The notes beneath the pieces were generated by a model. The model did no database searches. It had not been told where the DNA came from and saw only the letters and a program-made list of their open reading frames with translations. Shown piece by piece: positions 1 through 13,108 of a stretch of 64,000 bases of DNA. Numbering within the stretch: the stretch's first letter is position 1; each line of letters begins with the position of its first letter. Source of the stretch: Trogon surrucura (taxonomy: Eukaryota; Chordata; Aves; Trogoniformes; Trogonidae); assembly GCA_020746105.1 (NCBI GenBank), contig CM036657.1, positions 5,620,417-5,684,416 of the forward strand. Direction: 5' to 3'. The position numbers were made by a program, and so were the translations under genes.

Positions 1-345
1 AGTCCAGTGCAGAACCACAAAGGTGATTAAGTGAGTGGAACATCTCCCTTATGAGGAAAGGCTGAAGGAACTGGGTCTCTTTAGCTTGGAGAAGAGGAGG
101 CTGAGGGGTGACCTCATTAATGTTCATAAATATGTCAAGGGGGAGTGTCAGGAGGACGGTGCCAGGCTCTTTTCAGCGATGGCCATTGACAGGACAAGGG
201 GCAATGGGTTCCAGCTGGAACATAGGAGGTTCCACAAAAACATTAGAAAAAACGTTTTTACTGTGAGTGTGACAGAACACTGGAACAGACTGCCCAGGGA
301 GGTTGTGGAGTCTCCTTCTCTGGAGACATTCAAAACCCTCTCTAC
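1..345 (+). mobile_element. CR1 LINE, 3' end of ORF2 (truncated)
   Basis: An open frame at 35-373 encodes the C-terminal end of CR1 ORF2: a [18 protein letters not shown] block, then [13 protein letters not shown], then [21 protein letters not shown]. The copy enters from the left window edge. It stops at about 337-345 without a CR1 tail and runs directly into a CR1 in the opposite orientation, so the two meet 3' to 3'. It is a dead fragment. Confidence 0.9.
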
Positions 346-1716
346 TTTTAATCACAGAATCACAGAATATTAGGGTTTGGAAGGGACCTTGAAAGGTCAT
401 CTAGTCCAACTCCCCTGCCTGAGCAAGATCCCCTAGTGTAGGTCACACAGGAATGCATCCAAGCAGGTTTTGAAAGTCTCCAGAGAAGGAGACTCCATGA
501 CCTCTCTGGGCAGCCTGTTCCCGTGCTCTGTCACCCTCACAGTAAATAAGTTTTTCCTCATGTTGAGGTGGAACTTCCTATGTTCTATCTTAAACACGTT
601 ATTCCATTTTCTATTACTGGGCACCACTGTGAAGAGACTGGCACCTTCCTCTTGACATCCATCCCTCAGATATCTATATATGTTAATGAGATCCCCTCTC
701 AGCCATCTCCTTTCAAGGCTAAACAGCCCCAGTTCTCTCAGTCTCTCTTCATAGGAGAGATGTTGAAGTCCCTTGACCATCCTTGTAGCTCTCTGTTGGA
801 CTCTCTCCAGTAGGTCCCTGTCTCTCTTGTATTGGGGAGCCCAAAACTGGACACAATATTCCAGGTGTGGTCTCACCAGAACAGAGCAGAGGGGGAGGAG
901 AACTTCCCTAGACCTGCTGGACACTTTTTTCTTAATGCACCCCAGGATCCCATTGGCCCTCTTGGCCACAAGGGCACATTGCTGTCCCATGGACAACTTA
1001 CTGTCCACTAGGACTCCAAGGTCTTTCTCCATGGGGCCGCTTTCCAGCAGGACGTCCCCTAATCTGTACTGGTGCCTGGTGTTATTTCTCCCCAGATGCA
1101 GGACTCTACACTTGTCCTTATTGAACTTCATGAGGTCCACCTTCATCCAGCTCTCCAGCCTGTCCAGATCTCATTGCGTGGCAGCACAGCCTTCTAGTGC
1201 GTCAGCAATCTCTCCCAGTTTCGTATCATCAGCGAACATCCCCTCATCTTGGTTGTCAATGAATATATTGAACAAAACTGGACCCAGTACTGATCCCTGG
1301 GGAACACCACTGGCCACAGGCCTCCAACTTGGCTCTGTGACGCTGATCACAACCCTCTGAATTCTGTTGTTGATCCAGTTCACAACCCACCTCACAGTCC
1401 AATCATCTATCCCACATTTCTTGAGTTTACCTACGAGGATGTTATGGAGGACAGTATCGAAAGCCTTTCTGAAGTCGAGGTATATGACATCCACTGCTCT
1501 TCCTTCATCAACCCCTTTGGTCATGTCGTTGTAGAAGGATATCAGGTTAGTCAGACAAGATTTCCCCTTGGTAAATCCATGCTGGCAACTCCTGATAACC
1601 TTCTTTTCTTCTAATTGATTAGAGATGGCCTTCAGAATGAGCCGCTCCATCATCTTCCCAAGGATGGAGGTGAGGCTGACCAGCCTCTGGTTGCCTGGGT
1701 CCTCCTTCTTGCCCTT
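346..1716 (-). mobile_element. CR1 LINE fragment, minus strand, part 1
   Basis: The CR1 3' tail (repeated AATCACAG followed by the conserved GGAAGGGACCT block) starts near 350. The element then reads on the minus strand. The frame at 433-1146 holds the post-RT region ([19 protein letters not shown], then the ORF2 C-terminus). The frame at 1171-1653 holds RT, with [43 protein letters not shown] and FADDTKLG. The two frames are offset, so at least one frameshift breaks ORF2. The same CR1 resumes at 2487 after a solo LTR insertion. Divergence from the full-length CR1 of this window marks it as an older subfamily. Confidence 0.9.
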
Positions 1717-2486
1717 TGTCCTGGGTTTAGCTAAAAAATTCAGTTGTTTAGTGATTTTTACTTTCCAGTTTAGTGTCTTCTAAAAGGCTGCATGCTCTGA
1801 AGTCAGCAGCATGGTTTTGCAGACTGTGTGTGCTACTGGCAGTGATAACACCTGATGTTTACAGTTACTGCCTGCGACTGGGATGCAGAAAGGCTCTTGC
1901 TGATACTTATTCCTACAGTGACCAAGGCCACTGCTGGCTCTTGTGTGTCACGCTGGGGGTGCCGGGTAGTAAGAGGGGTCACAAGGAAGTAAAAGGTTGC
2001 ACCTCCGGGGGGTAATAGACAGGATAGGTGACCAACAAGAGCATTCCATCCCATATACGTCATATTTAGTATAAATTGAGTGATCACGAGAGTTTCTGTC
2101 CCTTTTCTGCAATGGTCGGTGTCCAGGGAGGACTCTATCCAATCTCCTGCTTTTGATCCGGACCCTGAGTTCCCGAATCCAGCTCCCACCGCCATTGAGC
2201 CTGGGGCTTCCCCAGTGCCTCCTGCTCTGCAGCACCAGTGGGGATTGCTATCGGGGGAGGGAGTCGGGTTTGATATCGGGCTACTATCTATAGTTGTATG
2301 TAGTTCTTTATTTTTATCATTTCACTATTATTTCCATTATTGTTTCATTAAAACTGTTCTAGTTTTTCTTCTCTAACCCGTAGGTCTCTCTGCCTCATTT
2401 CCTTTTCTCTTCCCGTTTTTTGGGGGAAGAGGGACTTAGAGAGCATCTGTCCGCGTTAGTGGCCAGCCCAGCCCTAACCTGTGACA
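1717..2486 (+). mobile_element. Solo LTR (770 bp) inserted in a CR1
   Basis: The segment begins TGTCCTGGGTTTAGC and ends CTGTGACA, giving the TG...CA ends of a retroviral LTR. It is flanked by the 5-bp direct repeat CCCTT (1712-1716 and 2487-2491), and the surrounding CR1 sequence is continuous once it is removed. A TATA-like GTATAAAT near 2070 and ATTAAA near 2347 suggest plus orientation. The start resembles a common songbird ERV LTR family; that family assignment is from memory and is less certain than the LTR call. Small ORFs inside it are not genes. Confidence 0.85.
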
Positions 2487-2607
2487 CCCTTTTTTAAGAC
2501 TGGAGTGATATTGGCTTTTTTCCAGTCCTCAGGCACCTCTCCCATTCCCCATGATTTTTCAAAGATGATGGAGAGCAGCTTAGTCACAACATCAGCCAAC
2601 TCTCTCA
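2487..2607 (-). mobile_element. CR1 LINE fragment, minus strand, part 2
   Basis: This continues the CR1 at 346-1716 after the solo LTR. The minus strand encodes the region just before RT (the SIIFEKSW and NVTPVFKKG neighbourhood), recognised by alignment with the same segment of the full-length CR1 at 19520-19630. Similarity stops near 2607, the truncated 5' end of this copy. Confidence 0.8.
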
Positions 2608-5600
2608 ACTCTCAATCCCTCCAGAATTTGAGAAGGGCTTGGGGATAAGGACATGACAGTAATTTGTGTGGCCAACACAGATTTGCTGGGTGTGACCAGG
2701 CCTCAGGTACTGTGTACAGTACTGACTGCTAGTCCTGTAGGTACTGGCCCTGCAACAGGCAATGTAGCTGCAATGACACTGGTAACATAGAGGGAGTCCA
2801 GGCCACATCACACCACGCTCCAGTCAGCATCACACCAGAGCACAGGAACCCGGTAAAGCAACCAAACCTCTTCCATCACCAGATGATCAAGTATCACTAA
2901 ACTAGTATCAGCTACTCATGATAAGCTGCATGGTGTGCACAAGCTCAGAAAGGGTATTCTTATTTCATGGAGTATAGATTTCAGAGGCTAAAGCAAAAGT
3001 GGCAAAATGGAACTGTTCATAGCCTATCATAAGATGAAGCTGCCAGAAGCAGTCAGTCTTACACATTGCTGGTCTTTATTTGTTTTATGTGAGGTGCTTG
3101 CTAAATATCATCAGAGATAATCTAGCACAAGAAACTACTCCAGCCCGAGCAGTGAGACTCTGAGACCTCTAATACAAACATGAATATGCTCCAGACAGTG
3201 ATACCCTCCAATGGGAGCTCATTGTCTAAGTCCAAATGAAGTGGAACTGAATTAAAAAAAAATGTTAATGTAGAATCTTAAAGACAAATTTTGGCTAACT
3301 ACCAAGACCATGTTTATGAAGGTCCACACAAGGAAAGCTGAATTAGTAAAAGGACAAAATCTGGTAGGAGTCAGACTGAACTTCTGCATGAAACAAGCAC
3401 ATCTCTCTCTGCTGAAAGGACAACATGCAGCCCTTAACTCTAAGCTGCATTTTAATTTTTTAATGCAAGTGAAACAAAAAATCACTTCTTATGGGCAGGT
3501 CTGACTTAAATACCTTTCACTGAACTTGTAATTTGAATCAGTGTTTGACTGATTATGCATTCTAATTTAAGCTGAAAGCAAGGACATTTAGTGTCTCGGA
3601 TAGCAGATTCTGTCTGTTGGTTGTTTAAATCATGGTATACATAACCGAACATGTTAAACTCTCAATACTGTAAAGGTTCAGAGTAAAGCAAAACATGCTT
3701 CACATTCCCCTTCAGGATTTTTTCACTCCCTGCCTGCTCAGCCACTCTGCACTCCTCTTCATGACTGTTATGCAGATTGAAGAACTTCACACACAGCATA
3801 GCAGATTACTATAGTCTGTAAAAGGTTTTAGTAGAATACTTTTTACATCTCACTTTTTCCCCTAAATTAAAATTAAATCAAGTCTTTTTATAGCTTCTAT
3901 GATGCTTCTGAAATGCTTGTGTCAACTGCTAGACCCCTGATTTTGCAAAGCACTGGCACATAGGTATATGCCTGGAAGATTCTGCTGAATATGAAACTCA
4001 TAAACATATGCTTATCAATATTAATTCTTTTGCAGATATAAAACAGGAATTTGTTAGCATAATCTAATATTTAACATGATGTCTAGTTCCCCATCACTGC
4101 CACAAATCCACCTGTCTTAATCTGGGATACTGAAGGAAGCTGAAAGGATTGAGCTAAGATGTAAACATTTATTTCCTTTTGAGCAGGGCTAAGCCACAAG
4201 GACATGACAATGGCTCATTTGACACCAGACCTCCTACCTGTGGAGCTGCCCGAATTGGAGGAGGTGTCCTGAAGATAACATATGGTCTGTACACTGAATA
4301 TGCATTACATGATCTGTCGAATCATGACCAGTTTTCTTCCTATATGGGTCACGTATAGGCACTGGGGGAGAAATGATCCAGTGCATAAAATAGCCCTTTT
4401 TAACACTGCTAATACCGTCTCTTGGAAAAGGAATGAGGTCGTCCTCTCACTGGTAGGAAACTCTAATGCAGAGGCTGCCACAGCTATAGTGTTGTACATT
4501 TACTGTTAACAGTTCCTTATAGCAGGGCTTGCTAAAGTGTAAAAGTAAGCTGAGCTCAATGCCAGGCTTGATTTCCCAGCAGCATTTCCATATTCCTAGA
4601 AAATATAGGGAGTTTAATGTTATTGTTATGATCCTGTACAGGCTCACAACAACCCCGCAAATAATTGAGAATGATGGAAGTTCAGTTTCTCTGCAGGGAA
4701 AAAGAAATAGGATCAAATTGCTTTTACAGGAATCATCTATTAAAAACATTAGTTTGATTTTGGAGCACTGCATGAGAGCCCTGGATTTAGCACAAAATCA
4801 ACAGGACTGAGATGTTGGCAGAACCGTGGAGGGGTCAAAGGATTTCCATGGCCAACACTTGCTCACAGAATAGGAAAATGATCCTGCCTCTATCCCAAGT
4901 AATTTTTAACTTCCACACAGTTCATCAAAACCACACTTAAAAACTTCTAGTGAAAGCCTGGAAGTGCTGGAGTCAGTGGTACTCACAAGTTTAATGGGAG
5001 TTGAAAGTTTTGGTACTTATTTTTGCTGAAAATATTCTAGCATTAACACTACAGCGAACAAATATTTTCCATGGTTGGAATAAGGATCACACATTATCTA
5101 ATCCTGAAAAAAAAATATATTTTTTACAGCAAAAATAAAAATGTTCATCTGAGATATTTTTTAAAACTATAATATGGCATATAAATTCATATTTAATTCA
5201 CAGAGACAATGAATTTGACCTGGGAATATATTTTTGCTGTATCAATGAGTAGTATTGATCAGAATGGGGGTAAATATGAAAAAGAAAACATTCCTCTGAA
5301 TAATTAGCTAATTAAGTACTTCAGAAATTTCACATTATGCTTATAATCAAGACGTAGAAGAGATTTATTACAGAAAATTATTTAGGAAAAGTTACCTTTG
5401 CCTTTTTACCACAGTTCTGCATTCTGCATTAATTTTGCCTTTGAAGGAATGAAGTATCTTCCCCTTGAATTAACAATCAGCTCATACTAATTTTCAAGCA
5501 GTCCAGACATTCAGCTTTCCAACCATTCTTCATGATGTCCTCCTACATTACTAACAACACACTATAGGCAACAAGTTTTGTCTTGGATAGTCTACCTGAG

Positions 5601-8065
5601 TTACTCTTCTGGGCAAAGCCAATATGTGTTCAGATACATCATGATTTTTAAAATAGTCCATGCTACTCCATGCTTAGTTGAGTCCATGAAAAAAACACAT
5701 AAATAAATTTAAAAAATCCAGTTGGCTTCTGCGATCTTCAGAGATCCCCACTCTTCTTGGAATATATTTTATTTCGCTCTTCTGGTACTGTGGAAGTGCT
5801 CACTGGAAATATAGACAACCAATCCTAAAGAAAATATCTGTCCCTACAGTACTGTGACTAGGCACATCTTTCTGCCCTCCTGTCATAGCATGGATCCAAC
5901 TTTTAAGCTCTGCCCAGCATCCAGTGTGATCTGCATGCAGTTACAGAGATGGCTATTAATAAAACTGACAACCCTTTCAAATTCCTTCCTTTGGATCTGC
6001 AATCGGCCATGAATTCCTGTGTCATGCTTATCTGTATTCAGGCGGAAAATAGAGACCACTTCTGGAATGGGACTGTGTTAGACACTGTGGCTGGGCATTG
6101 TCAGAGTCAGTTCTTGAGATGAGAATTTATAATTTAAGCAGGCAAGAAGGAAAGGTGAGAGAGGAATTTATTAGCCCCTTTTTGACAGAGAAGCAATAAT
6201 TACAGTTTAGACATGATATTTGATAGTATGCAATTTGCTCAGCTTGCAAACATGTCCTAGGATGTAAATCCAAGGTGACGATGGTCCACTTTGTTGACAA
6301 ACAAGTCTGGGAGTCCCCAGGGGTCAGTCAGCTACCCAAACTGAGAAACTCATCTGTGAACAGGGCCTGGATCACCCCTAACCTCTACCAGCAGTTTGAG
6401 CTTTGCTGGCTCTGAGAACATAAATGTCATTGCAGTGTTACAGGCAGTGCTGACATGGGCAGGGAGATTGAGGACCACAGCCAAAAGGGTATTTAAGCAT
6501 CTTTCTCCTCTTGAAATGTTGGGAGTTAAATGAAAATCCTTGCTTGGCTCTTGGCTGCAGTGAATTGTCCAGGGCTACAATTCAGGTATGGACTTGCAGT
6601 GAGATCTTAAATTCAGCTGAAGCTTGGGGCTAGCCTGGGAGTTGTTCCGACCTGAACAGGGCATAGCCCTTGGGGAAATTGTAGGTACTCATGACCCATG
6701 AACCCCATTATACTGGTATGAGTCTAAAAACCTTCCCCAGGCTAAAGGCAGTGATCTGTGCTTTCCCTGCTCGCACACCCAAACATGCCATGAGCACAGC
6801 TGACATACTTTTAAAAGTATCACTAGTTATCACTAATGAATGCCTGACCAGATTTCCATCCTCCACGACATCCTTCCAAGAAGAAATCCCATAATTGACA
6901 ACATTGACATTTGCTATATTCGACCTACTTTCAGTGCTTACTTCTTTCTAGCACAGGACTGCCTGTACAGTCACTTCCCCATTGGCCAGAAAGTTTTGCA
7001 CCTTTATCAGCAGCCTTTGGTGGTGGTGTTGACCTTTTGCTAGAGAGCCTGAAAAAGGTTATTTATTTAAATAGCCAAGTACAGCCATTTGGTTGTGTTT
7101 TTTTTTCTTTAAAAACCTAAAATGGGGAAGACAGTGTGGTAGTTTATCCACAACCTATTATTAATTTCCAACGCTGGGAGTTGCAACAGCATCTGGCCTA
7201 CGGGATCCAGTGCTCTACAAGCAGATATTAATGAAATACATTTGACAGGGAGAGACATCCCCAGGAGAGCTCTGCTCTGAGCAGAAGGAAGCACAGCATG
7301 GTATTTACCCAAAATATTTTTTTTTTGCAGAACATTCCCCTCATCATCACCTTTAAGCTTCACTTTCAATCAGCTTTTTTATTTTCTTCCAGGTATATTC
7401 AGCAGCTCCTCTGGAGCTAAGAAGTTTGTGCATGGGGATTTTTTTCATGCCATGTGGGTAGGAAAGTATGTGAGAACTAATTCAGTCACTTTAAATCACA
7501 TGAAGCTGAAGCTTGAAAGGAAAAATAATAATAAACAGTTCAGATTGTCAGGTTCAGTGCATTTCTCAATCAATTAAAGCTTATTTTACCAACAGGTCAG
7601 TTTATTTTAAAAAAGTTCCTCTGGCATGGCATTTTGATGTTTTCATGTTACTGTGTAGCTAGAAAGGTCTTGCTGGGAACAAATTACTCTTGGTAAAGCA
7701 TTTTTCTGAACTGCATTTTTAGTTTCTGTCAAATGACAATAAATAAGATCCACATGAGTGAACAGCAGCAACAAAATAGCTAGTGGCAGTGAGGGAGTAA
7801 GGCTTTGGACCTGAGTAAAGGAGGAAGATAAATCTGGGACTCAAGCACAATAAAAACATGGTTGTTTGGGCTAAGCCTACAAAAGTATTCTTCAATGTAT
7901 CTAACTTTAAATTGTGATTCAGTATGTTGGGACATTAAACAGCAAGAAGACACCAATGGAGATATTCTACATCAAATAGTTGCTTTTTTCACAATAATTT
8001 TAAAATTAAATACTGTATCTACATTTTGTGGTTCCATTTCACAGATGTGGATGACACAGGAACAG
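2608..8065. other. About 5.4 kb without a recognisable gene
   Basis: AT-rich sequence with only short random ORFs (the longest about 110 codons, none with a recognisable domain). No CR1, LTR or ERV coding similarity was seen. No splice-consistent exon set or RNA gene was recognised. It probably represents ordinary intergenic or intronic bird DNA flanking the rearranged block. It ends exactly where the left arm of the inverted repeat begins. Confidence 0.6.
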
Positions 8066-9388
8066 TCAAATCAGTATTCCTCTTTTGCAACCCCTGCAGC
8101 ACTTAAGAAAATGAACCATGGTGCCAGATTCACACTGAGAGTTTCACAGGTCCAAAAGTTGGGTAACTGATGAGGAAAGCTCTTCCCTAATGTGATTACA
8201 AAAGGACTATTTGTGGGTGCTTGCAGTAGCTGGTAAACAAAAAAAATGCTGTGAGTTCACTTCTGTTGGAATCACAGACAAAAATATTTGCTTAATAAAA
8301 GGGGCAATAATCACACTAAATTGTCTTTTTTTTTTTACTGTGACAAAGAGATTATGAAGGATATATATTATACTGTTGCATACTGTCATTATAAACTGAT
8401 TAAACTTTTGCTCTGATGTTTAACAGACAAGGAAATGAAAAGAAAGGTGGAAAGGGTGTATGAAGACTGTCTCTTATCCCTTTTAATTTGCAGCTTTCTA
8501 GCCTCCCACTTTCTCATGCTTTTCCTCCTTCAGGCCTGGAGCCAACGCTCACTGCCCTGGGTAGAGTTTTTCTATTCACTTTTCTCAACTGGAAAAATGC
8601 ACAATATCAAATGCAAAGCAATAGCAAACTTAAGGTCTTTCAGCACAGCAAGGAACTATGGCCTGATCATCAATTTCTCTGACAGCTCATGTTCAGGTGC
8701 TGCCCCCTCACCTTGGATACCACTGCAGCTTTGGCTTGGAAATCCAAGGAAGTTGTAATTCAGATCTATTAATTGAGCATCCATATGCTTTGGGCAAAGG
8801 AAGGACATGCCTTTTTCCTCAGCATTGCTCCTTCCAGTTGACAAAGCAGGGGAATTGGCTGGCACTGCAAAAATCAGTGCTTTTATGATAAACATTGTGC
8901 TGTAGCACATGATCTCAGCTTAGCTAAGTCATCAACTTCACAGGAATACATACCTTGCCCTGGGTCACATACCTGATAAATCCCTGCAAGCTCTGACTGA
9001 CCCTACATAGAGCAGAGCTTGACTTTGAATGTTAAATACATAGCTGAATTCACCAACTGCTCCCTAGAACCATCACCCTTTCCTAAAATATACAGGAAAG
9101 ACATTAACTCTGCATTTCATGTCTGTTGCCCATCCTTGCCATCCCCACTCTTCCACCAAGGAATGTCTGTGCTCCAGAATTCATGTTTCTGATAAAAATA
9201 TTGCCTTCCCAGCAGCTAGCGAAAAGTTGCAGAGCTACAAAAAAATTAGAGTTCAACAATATCCATCCAAGCTGACTTCAAACATTACTCCATTGGTTTT
9301 AATAGGATATTAATATTAAGAGATTCAATTAAAAATCATTAACTATTCCCTAGTTTGCTATTTCTGCAGAACTATCCAGTCCTTTTTT
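8066..9388. other. Unique sequence of the left arm, no gene seen
   Basis: About 1.3 kb of AT-rich DNA with no transposon similarity I can recognise and only short random ORFs. It is duplicated in inverted orientation at 37910-39232. It is useful as the non-repetitive tag of the arm, showing that the duplication includes flanking DNA. Confidence 0.6.
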
Positions 9389-9393
9389 AACAT

Positions 9394-10576
9394 TGTCGTG
9401 GGTTGACCCTGGTCGGCCGCCAGGTACCCACACAGCCGCTCTCTCAGTCCCCCTTCACTGCTGAACAGGAGGAGAAAATATCTCCAAGGGTTCAGGGTTT
9501 GAGATAAGGACAGGGAGATCACTTTCATTTACCGTCCCAGGCAAAACAGACTCAGTTTTGGGGAAATTAGGTACATTTATTAAGAGAACTAATCAGAGAG
9601 GAGTAGTGAGAATTGAGAAAGAGCAAACAGATCTTAAACAGAACACCTTCCCCCCATCCCTTCCTTCTTCCCGGGCTTAACATCAATCCCGGTTTCTCCA
9701 CCTCCTCCCCCCGAGTGGCGCAGGGGGACAGGGAATGGGGGCTGCGGTCAGTTCATCCGACGTTGGTTCCACCGCTTCTTCATTCCGGGGGAGGACTCTT
9801 CACTCTTCCCCAGGGCCATTGTGGGGTCCCTCTCACGGGAGACAAGCTTCATGCTCTCTTCTCCGCGTGAGTCGTCCCACGAAGGGCAATTCATCACAAA
9901 CTGCCCAACGGGAGACACCTCACGAGGGGCAGCCCACTCCTCGTGAGTCTGAGGCGCAGTCCTTCAGGGGAAACTGCTCCAGCGTGGTCCACCCGCAGCG
10001 TCCGAAAAGTCCCACCGGCCAACCTGCTCCAGCGTGGGCATTCCCTCTTCCACGGGCTACAGGTTCCGGCAGTGACTTGCTCTGATGCGGGCTTCCCACG
10101 GGCTACAGTCCCCTTTCAGGCATCCACCCACACGGCGTGGAGTCCTCGGTGGACATCTACGCGGTGATCCTCACGGTGGACATCTGCACCTCGCCCATGG
10201 GCTGCAGGGGGACAACCCGCTTCACCATGGTCTTCACCACGGACCCGGGGGACTCCTTCTGCTCCGGCGCCTGGAGCTCATGCTCCCCCCCTCCTTCTTC
10301 ACTGACCTTTGGTGTTTGCACAGATTCTCACTCCTCCATCTCTGTGCCAGCTGTTATGGCGCAGTTCTTTTCCCCGTTCTTAAATATGTTTTTCACAGAG
10401 GCGTTCCTCTGCTATCACCTTACTGATAGGCTCAGCCTTGGCCAGCGGCGGGTCCCTCTTTGGAGCCGGCTGGCATTGGCTCTATCAAACTTGGGGAGCT
10501 TCTAGCAGCTTCTTACAGAAGCCACCCTGCAGCTCCCCCCTCCGCCGCCGAAATCCGGCCAGGCCAAACCAAAACA
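9394..10576 (-). mobile_element. Solo LTR, 1.18-kb family (left arm)
   Basis: The plus strand reads TGTCGTGGGTTGACC...CCAAACCAAAACA, so ends are TG/CA. It is flanked by the 5-bp duplication AACAT (9389-9393 and 10577-10581). On the minus strand there is a TATA-like ATATTTAAGAAC near 10383 and an AATAAA near 9576, so the LTR is in minus orientation. No internal retroviral sequence remains, hence a solo LTR. A 5-bp target duplication fits an ERVL-type (class III) family, a moderate inference. GC-rich ORFs inside it are not genes. Confidence 0.9.
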
Positions 10577-10581
10577 AACAT

Positions 10582-11210
10582 AAATCCCTAAACTTCTTCC
10601 CAGCAGGCCAAAAGTCAAGTTCATCCTTATCCTCATCCTGGGACGGGGAGACAACAGCCCTAACTATCATTTACTAATTAGGAGGAGGTTTGGGCTCAGC
10701 TTCATATGTCACCAGGCTTCCTTCATGAGTTCGGGCAGAGCTACACTGCAGTGTTGAGATCTCCAAGCTGGCATGGGAAGGCAAAATGGAACTTCTGCAA
10801 AAGTATGGCTGCTTCCAGCACTTGAACTGTCATTTCTGCGTAGTGCAGTAGAGTCATCTACTGCTTAGTTGCCTCACCTTACACTCCATAGACCATGCAG
10901 ATGAGTATCTTTACCCTCCTCAGCATCTCTTCCTTCAGTTCTGAACTAGCAATCATAGCATTTCCTGGCCTCACACGTGTGTTGCATTAGTAATAAGGAT
11001 GATCGTCTGAACCTTTCCACTTACTGCCTAAGGCAAATAAACTCTTCAGTCTTTTAACGTATGAGTTTGTCAGTCTAAGGACTGCACCTGACTGGGCATG
11101 GGATTCAGTTCCCTAAATGCTGCTATCCTGGACTATTTGACATGCCTCAGGATCATCTGGTTAAGACAGACAAGTACCCTACACAGCTCATGGGAACCAG
11201 GAAATCTAGG
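10582..11210. other. No gene seen between solo LTR and Gag-like pseudogene (left arm)
   Basis: About 630 bp with no recognisable coding or repeat similarity. It lies downstream, in minus-strand sense, of the Gag-like pseudogene and may be decayed 3' sequence of that old element. The mirror copy is at 36088-36716. Confidence 0.5.
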
Positions 11211-11924
11211 TTATAACACTCTCCGTACCACTGTCCTTTGCTTACTAACTCCTCCCGTTATTCCCATTCTACTCCCATAATTACTTAACTCCTGAACGAT
11301 TTCTCCCCAGGTTAGGACTCTGCCCCCCACCTCCCTAGAAGGATTTCCCACTTGTGGAGTCAAGGCAGCCCTTAATCGGTCTTGCAAAAGAACCGCATGG
11401 AATTTTAGAGGGTCGGGTAAGCCCTTTACGAGCAGGGTCATTTGGGCAGGATCTGCGATCAGTAACATTGGGGATGGCCGTTTCAGAATTAGTCACCTAT
11501 CATGCATGAGCTGGAGACGAGCAGCCTTTTGGACACTTTCTGTTAAAAGGTGAATGTTAGGGAGCTCAATACTAACTGGAACTCCCCTGTCCAGGGAGTC
11601 TAAACCTCCTGCCCAATAAGCTGCCCTTTGGGTTAGTGACCACGGTTCCCTACGGTCGTCCACCGTGAGAAAAACTCCCGGTCCCCAGTATCCTTGGGCT
11701 TCATCCTCTGACAGCATAATTCACTCGCCCCCCGTTAACGACACCCTCCACACGTATTCAGTTTCAGTCTCTCTCGCTAAACAGCTAAACTTTTCTTGGA
11801 ACTTATCTAAGTTCAAGGCTGAGTAAGGTATTTGTTTTACCACAACCTCTTTGTTTGCCTCCCCAGCACCTACAGTTGCAAGAAAAAGCATATCATCTAA
11901 GTCACTTACTTTCTCCACTAGCAT
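11211..11924 (-). pseudogene. Decayed Gag capsid-like gene (left arm)
   Basis: One minus-strand reading frame runs from 11924 to 11211 and is interrupted only by two TGA codons, near 11718 and 11490. Reading order: VEKVSDLDDMLFLATVGAGE, then a KFQEKFSCLARETETEYVWR block, LTQRAAYWAGGLDSLDRG, LLTESVQKAARLQLMHDR, and LVKGLPDPLKFHAVLLQDRL. The helical, tryptophan- and glutamate-rich organisation resembles a retroviral Gag capsid, but I cannot name the family. No zinc knuckle or downstream pol is visible. The two stops fit CGA-to-TGA decay. The same frame and stops occur in the right arm, so they predate the duplication. Confidence 0.5.
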
Positions 11925-12117
11925 TTTGAATGTTGAATGAGTTTGTTCAATAAAGACACGGAGGATCAGAACTGGTTTTGTGTCATTATTTTAGGCACAT
12001 TCTATTTGACTTAGATGACGGTTAGATCACATTTTAGGACAAATTAATGCAGAACACCATGAAATTCCAAAAGGATCATGTACTCTTTCTTGCAACTGTA
12101 CATAATTGCCCACGAGC

Positions 12118-12157
12118 AGCTACACAACATCCAGCTCAGCTACACAACATCTAGCTC
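12118..12157. repeat. 20-bp tandem repeat, two units
   Basis: Two adjacent 20-bp units, AGCTACACAACATCCAGCTC and AGCTACACAACATCTAGCTC, differ by one base, with a degenerate third start (AGCCACAGCATC). They lie in a gene-free stretch (11925-12289) upstream of the Gag-like pseudogene. Confidence 0.8.
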
Positions 12158-12289
12158 AGCCACAGCATCACACTGTCAGGGTGTGTACCTGCACATGCCT
12201 CCACCCCAGCTTTCCAGTTGAGGCAAATTGAGGCCAAGCACCTTTCCCGAGGTTACACAGTGAGGCAGTAGCTCTCCTGAAGTTAAAAC

Positions 12290-13037
12290 TCAACAACCCC
12301 AGGTTCCAGTATAAGTTGGGGAATGACTTATTAGAGAGTAGTGTAGGGGAAAGGGGCCTGGGAGTCTTGGTGGACAGCAGGATGACCATGAGCCAGCACT
12401 GTGCCCTTGTGGCCAGGAAGGCCAATGGCATCCTGGGGTGTATTAGAAGGGGGGTGGTTAGTAGGTCGAGAGAGGTTCTCCTTCCCCTCTACTCTGCCCT
12501 GGTGAGACCCCATCTGGAATACTGTGTCCAGTTCTGGGCCCCTCAGTTCAAGAAAGACAGGGAACTGCTGGAGAGAGTCCAGCACAGGGCAACTAGGATG
12601 ATTAAGGGAGTGGAGCATCTCCCTTATGAGAAAAGACTGAAGGAGCTGGGGCTCTTTAGTTTGGAGAAGAGGAGGCTGAGGGGTGACCTCATTAATGTTT
12701 ACAAATATATCAAGGGTGAGTGTCACGAGGATGGAGCCAGGGTCTTCTCGGTGACAACCACTGATAGGACAAGGGGTAATGGGCTGAAACTGGAACATAA
12801 GAGGTTCCGCTTAAACTCGAGAAGAAACTTCTTCTCAGTGAGGGTGACGGAGCCCTGGAACAGGCTGCCCAGAGAGGTTGTGGAGTCTCCTTCTCTGGAG
12901 ACATTCAAGACCTGCCTGGACACGTTCCTGTGTGGCATAGTCTAGGCATTCCTGCTCTGGCAGGGGGATTGGACTTGATGATCTTTCGAGGTCCCTTCCA
13001 ATCCCTAACATTCTATGATATGATGATTCTATGATCT
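12290..13037 (+). mobile_element. 5'-truncated young CR1 (left arm)
   Basis: It starts at AACCCCAGGTTCCAG, corresponding to a point late in CR1 ORF2, and ends in a CR1 tail (ATTCTATGATATGATGATTC). The open frame 12316-12945 (209 codons) encodes the ORF2 C-terminus, nearly identical to the full-length CR1 in this window. Same young subfamily, typical 5' truncation. It lies about 70 bp from the ERV1 3' LTR. Confidence 0.95.
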
Positions 13038-13108
13038 CTACATGGCTCTTAGGCTTTTTGTCCTGGCCACTTGTGTGACACATCTCTATCTTCCTGCCTA
13101 CTTGAACA

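Noticed and set aside
2605-9313. Short ORFs of 60-110 codons in the left gene-free region
   Set aside because: AT-rich background, no domain, no conserved start context and no support from neighbours.
9613-10677. Overlapping GC-rich ORFs (up to 122 codons), also near 36793-37685, 40073-40947 and 59292-60242
   Set aside because: They lie inside the 1.18-kb LTR family in several frames at once, with no domain; high GC content lowers stop frequency.
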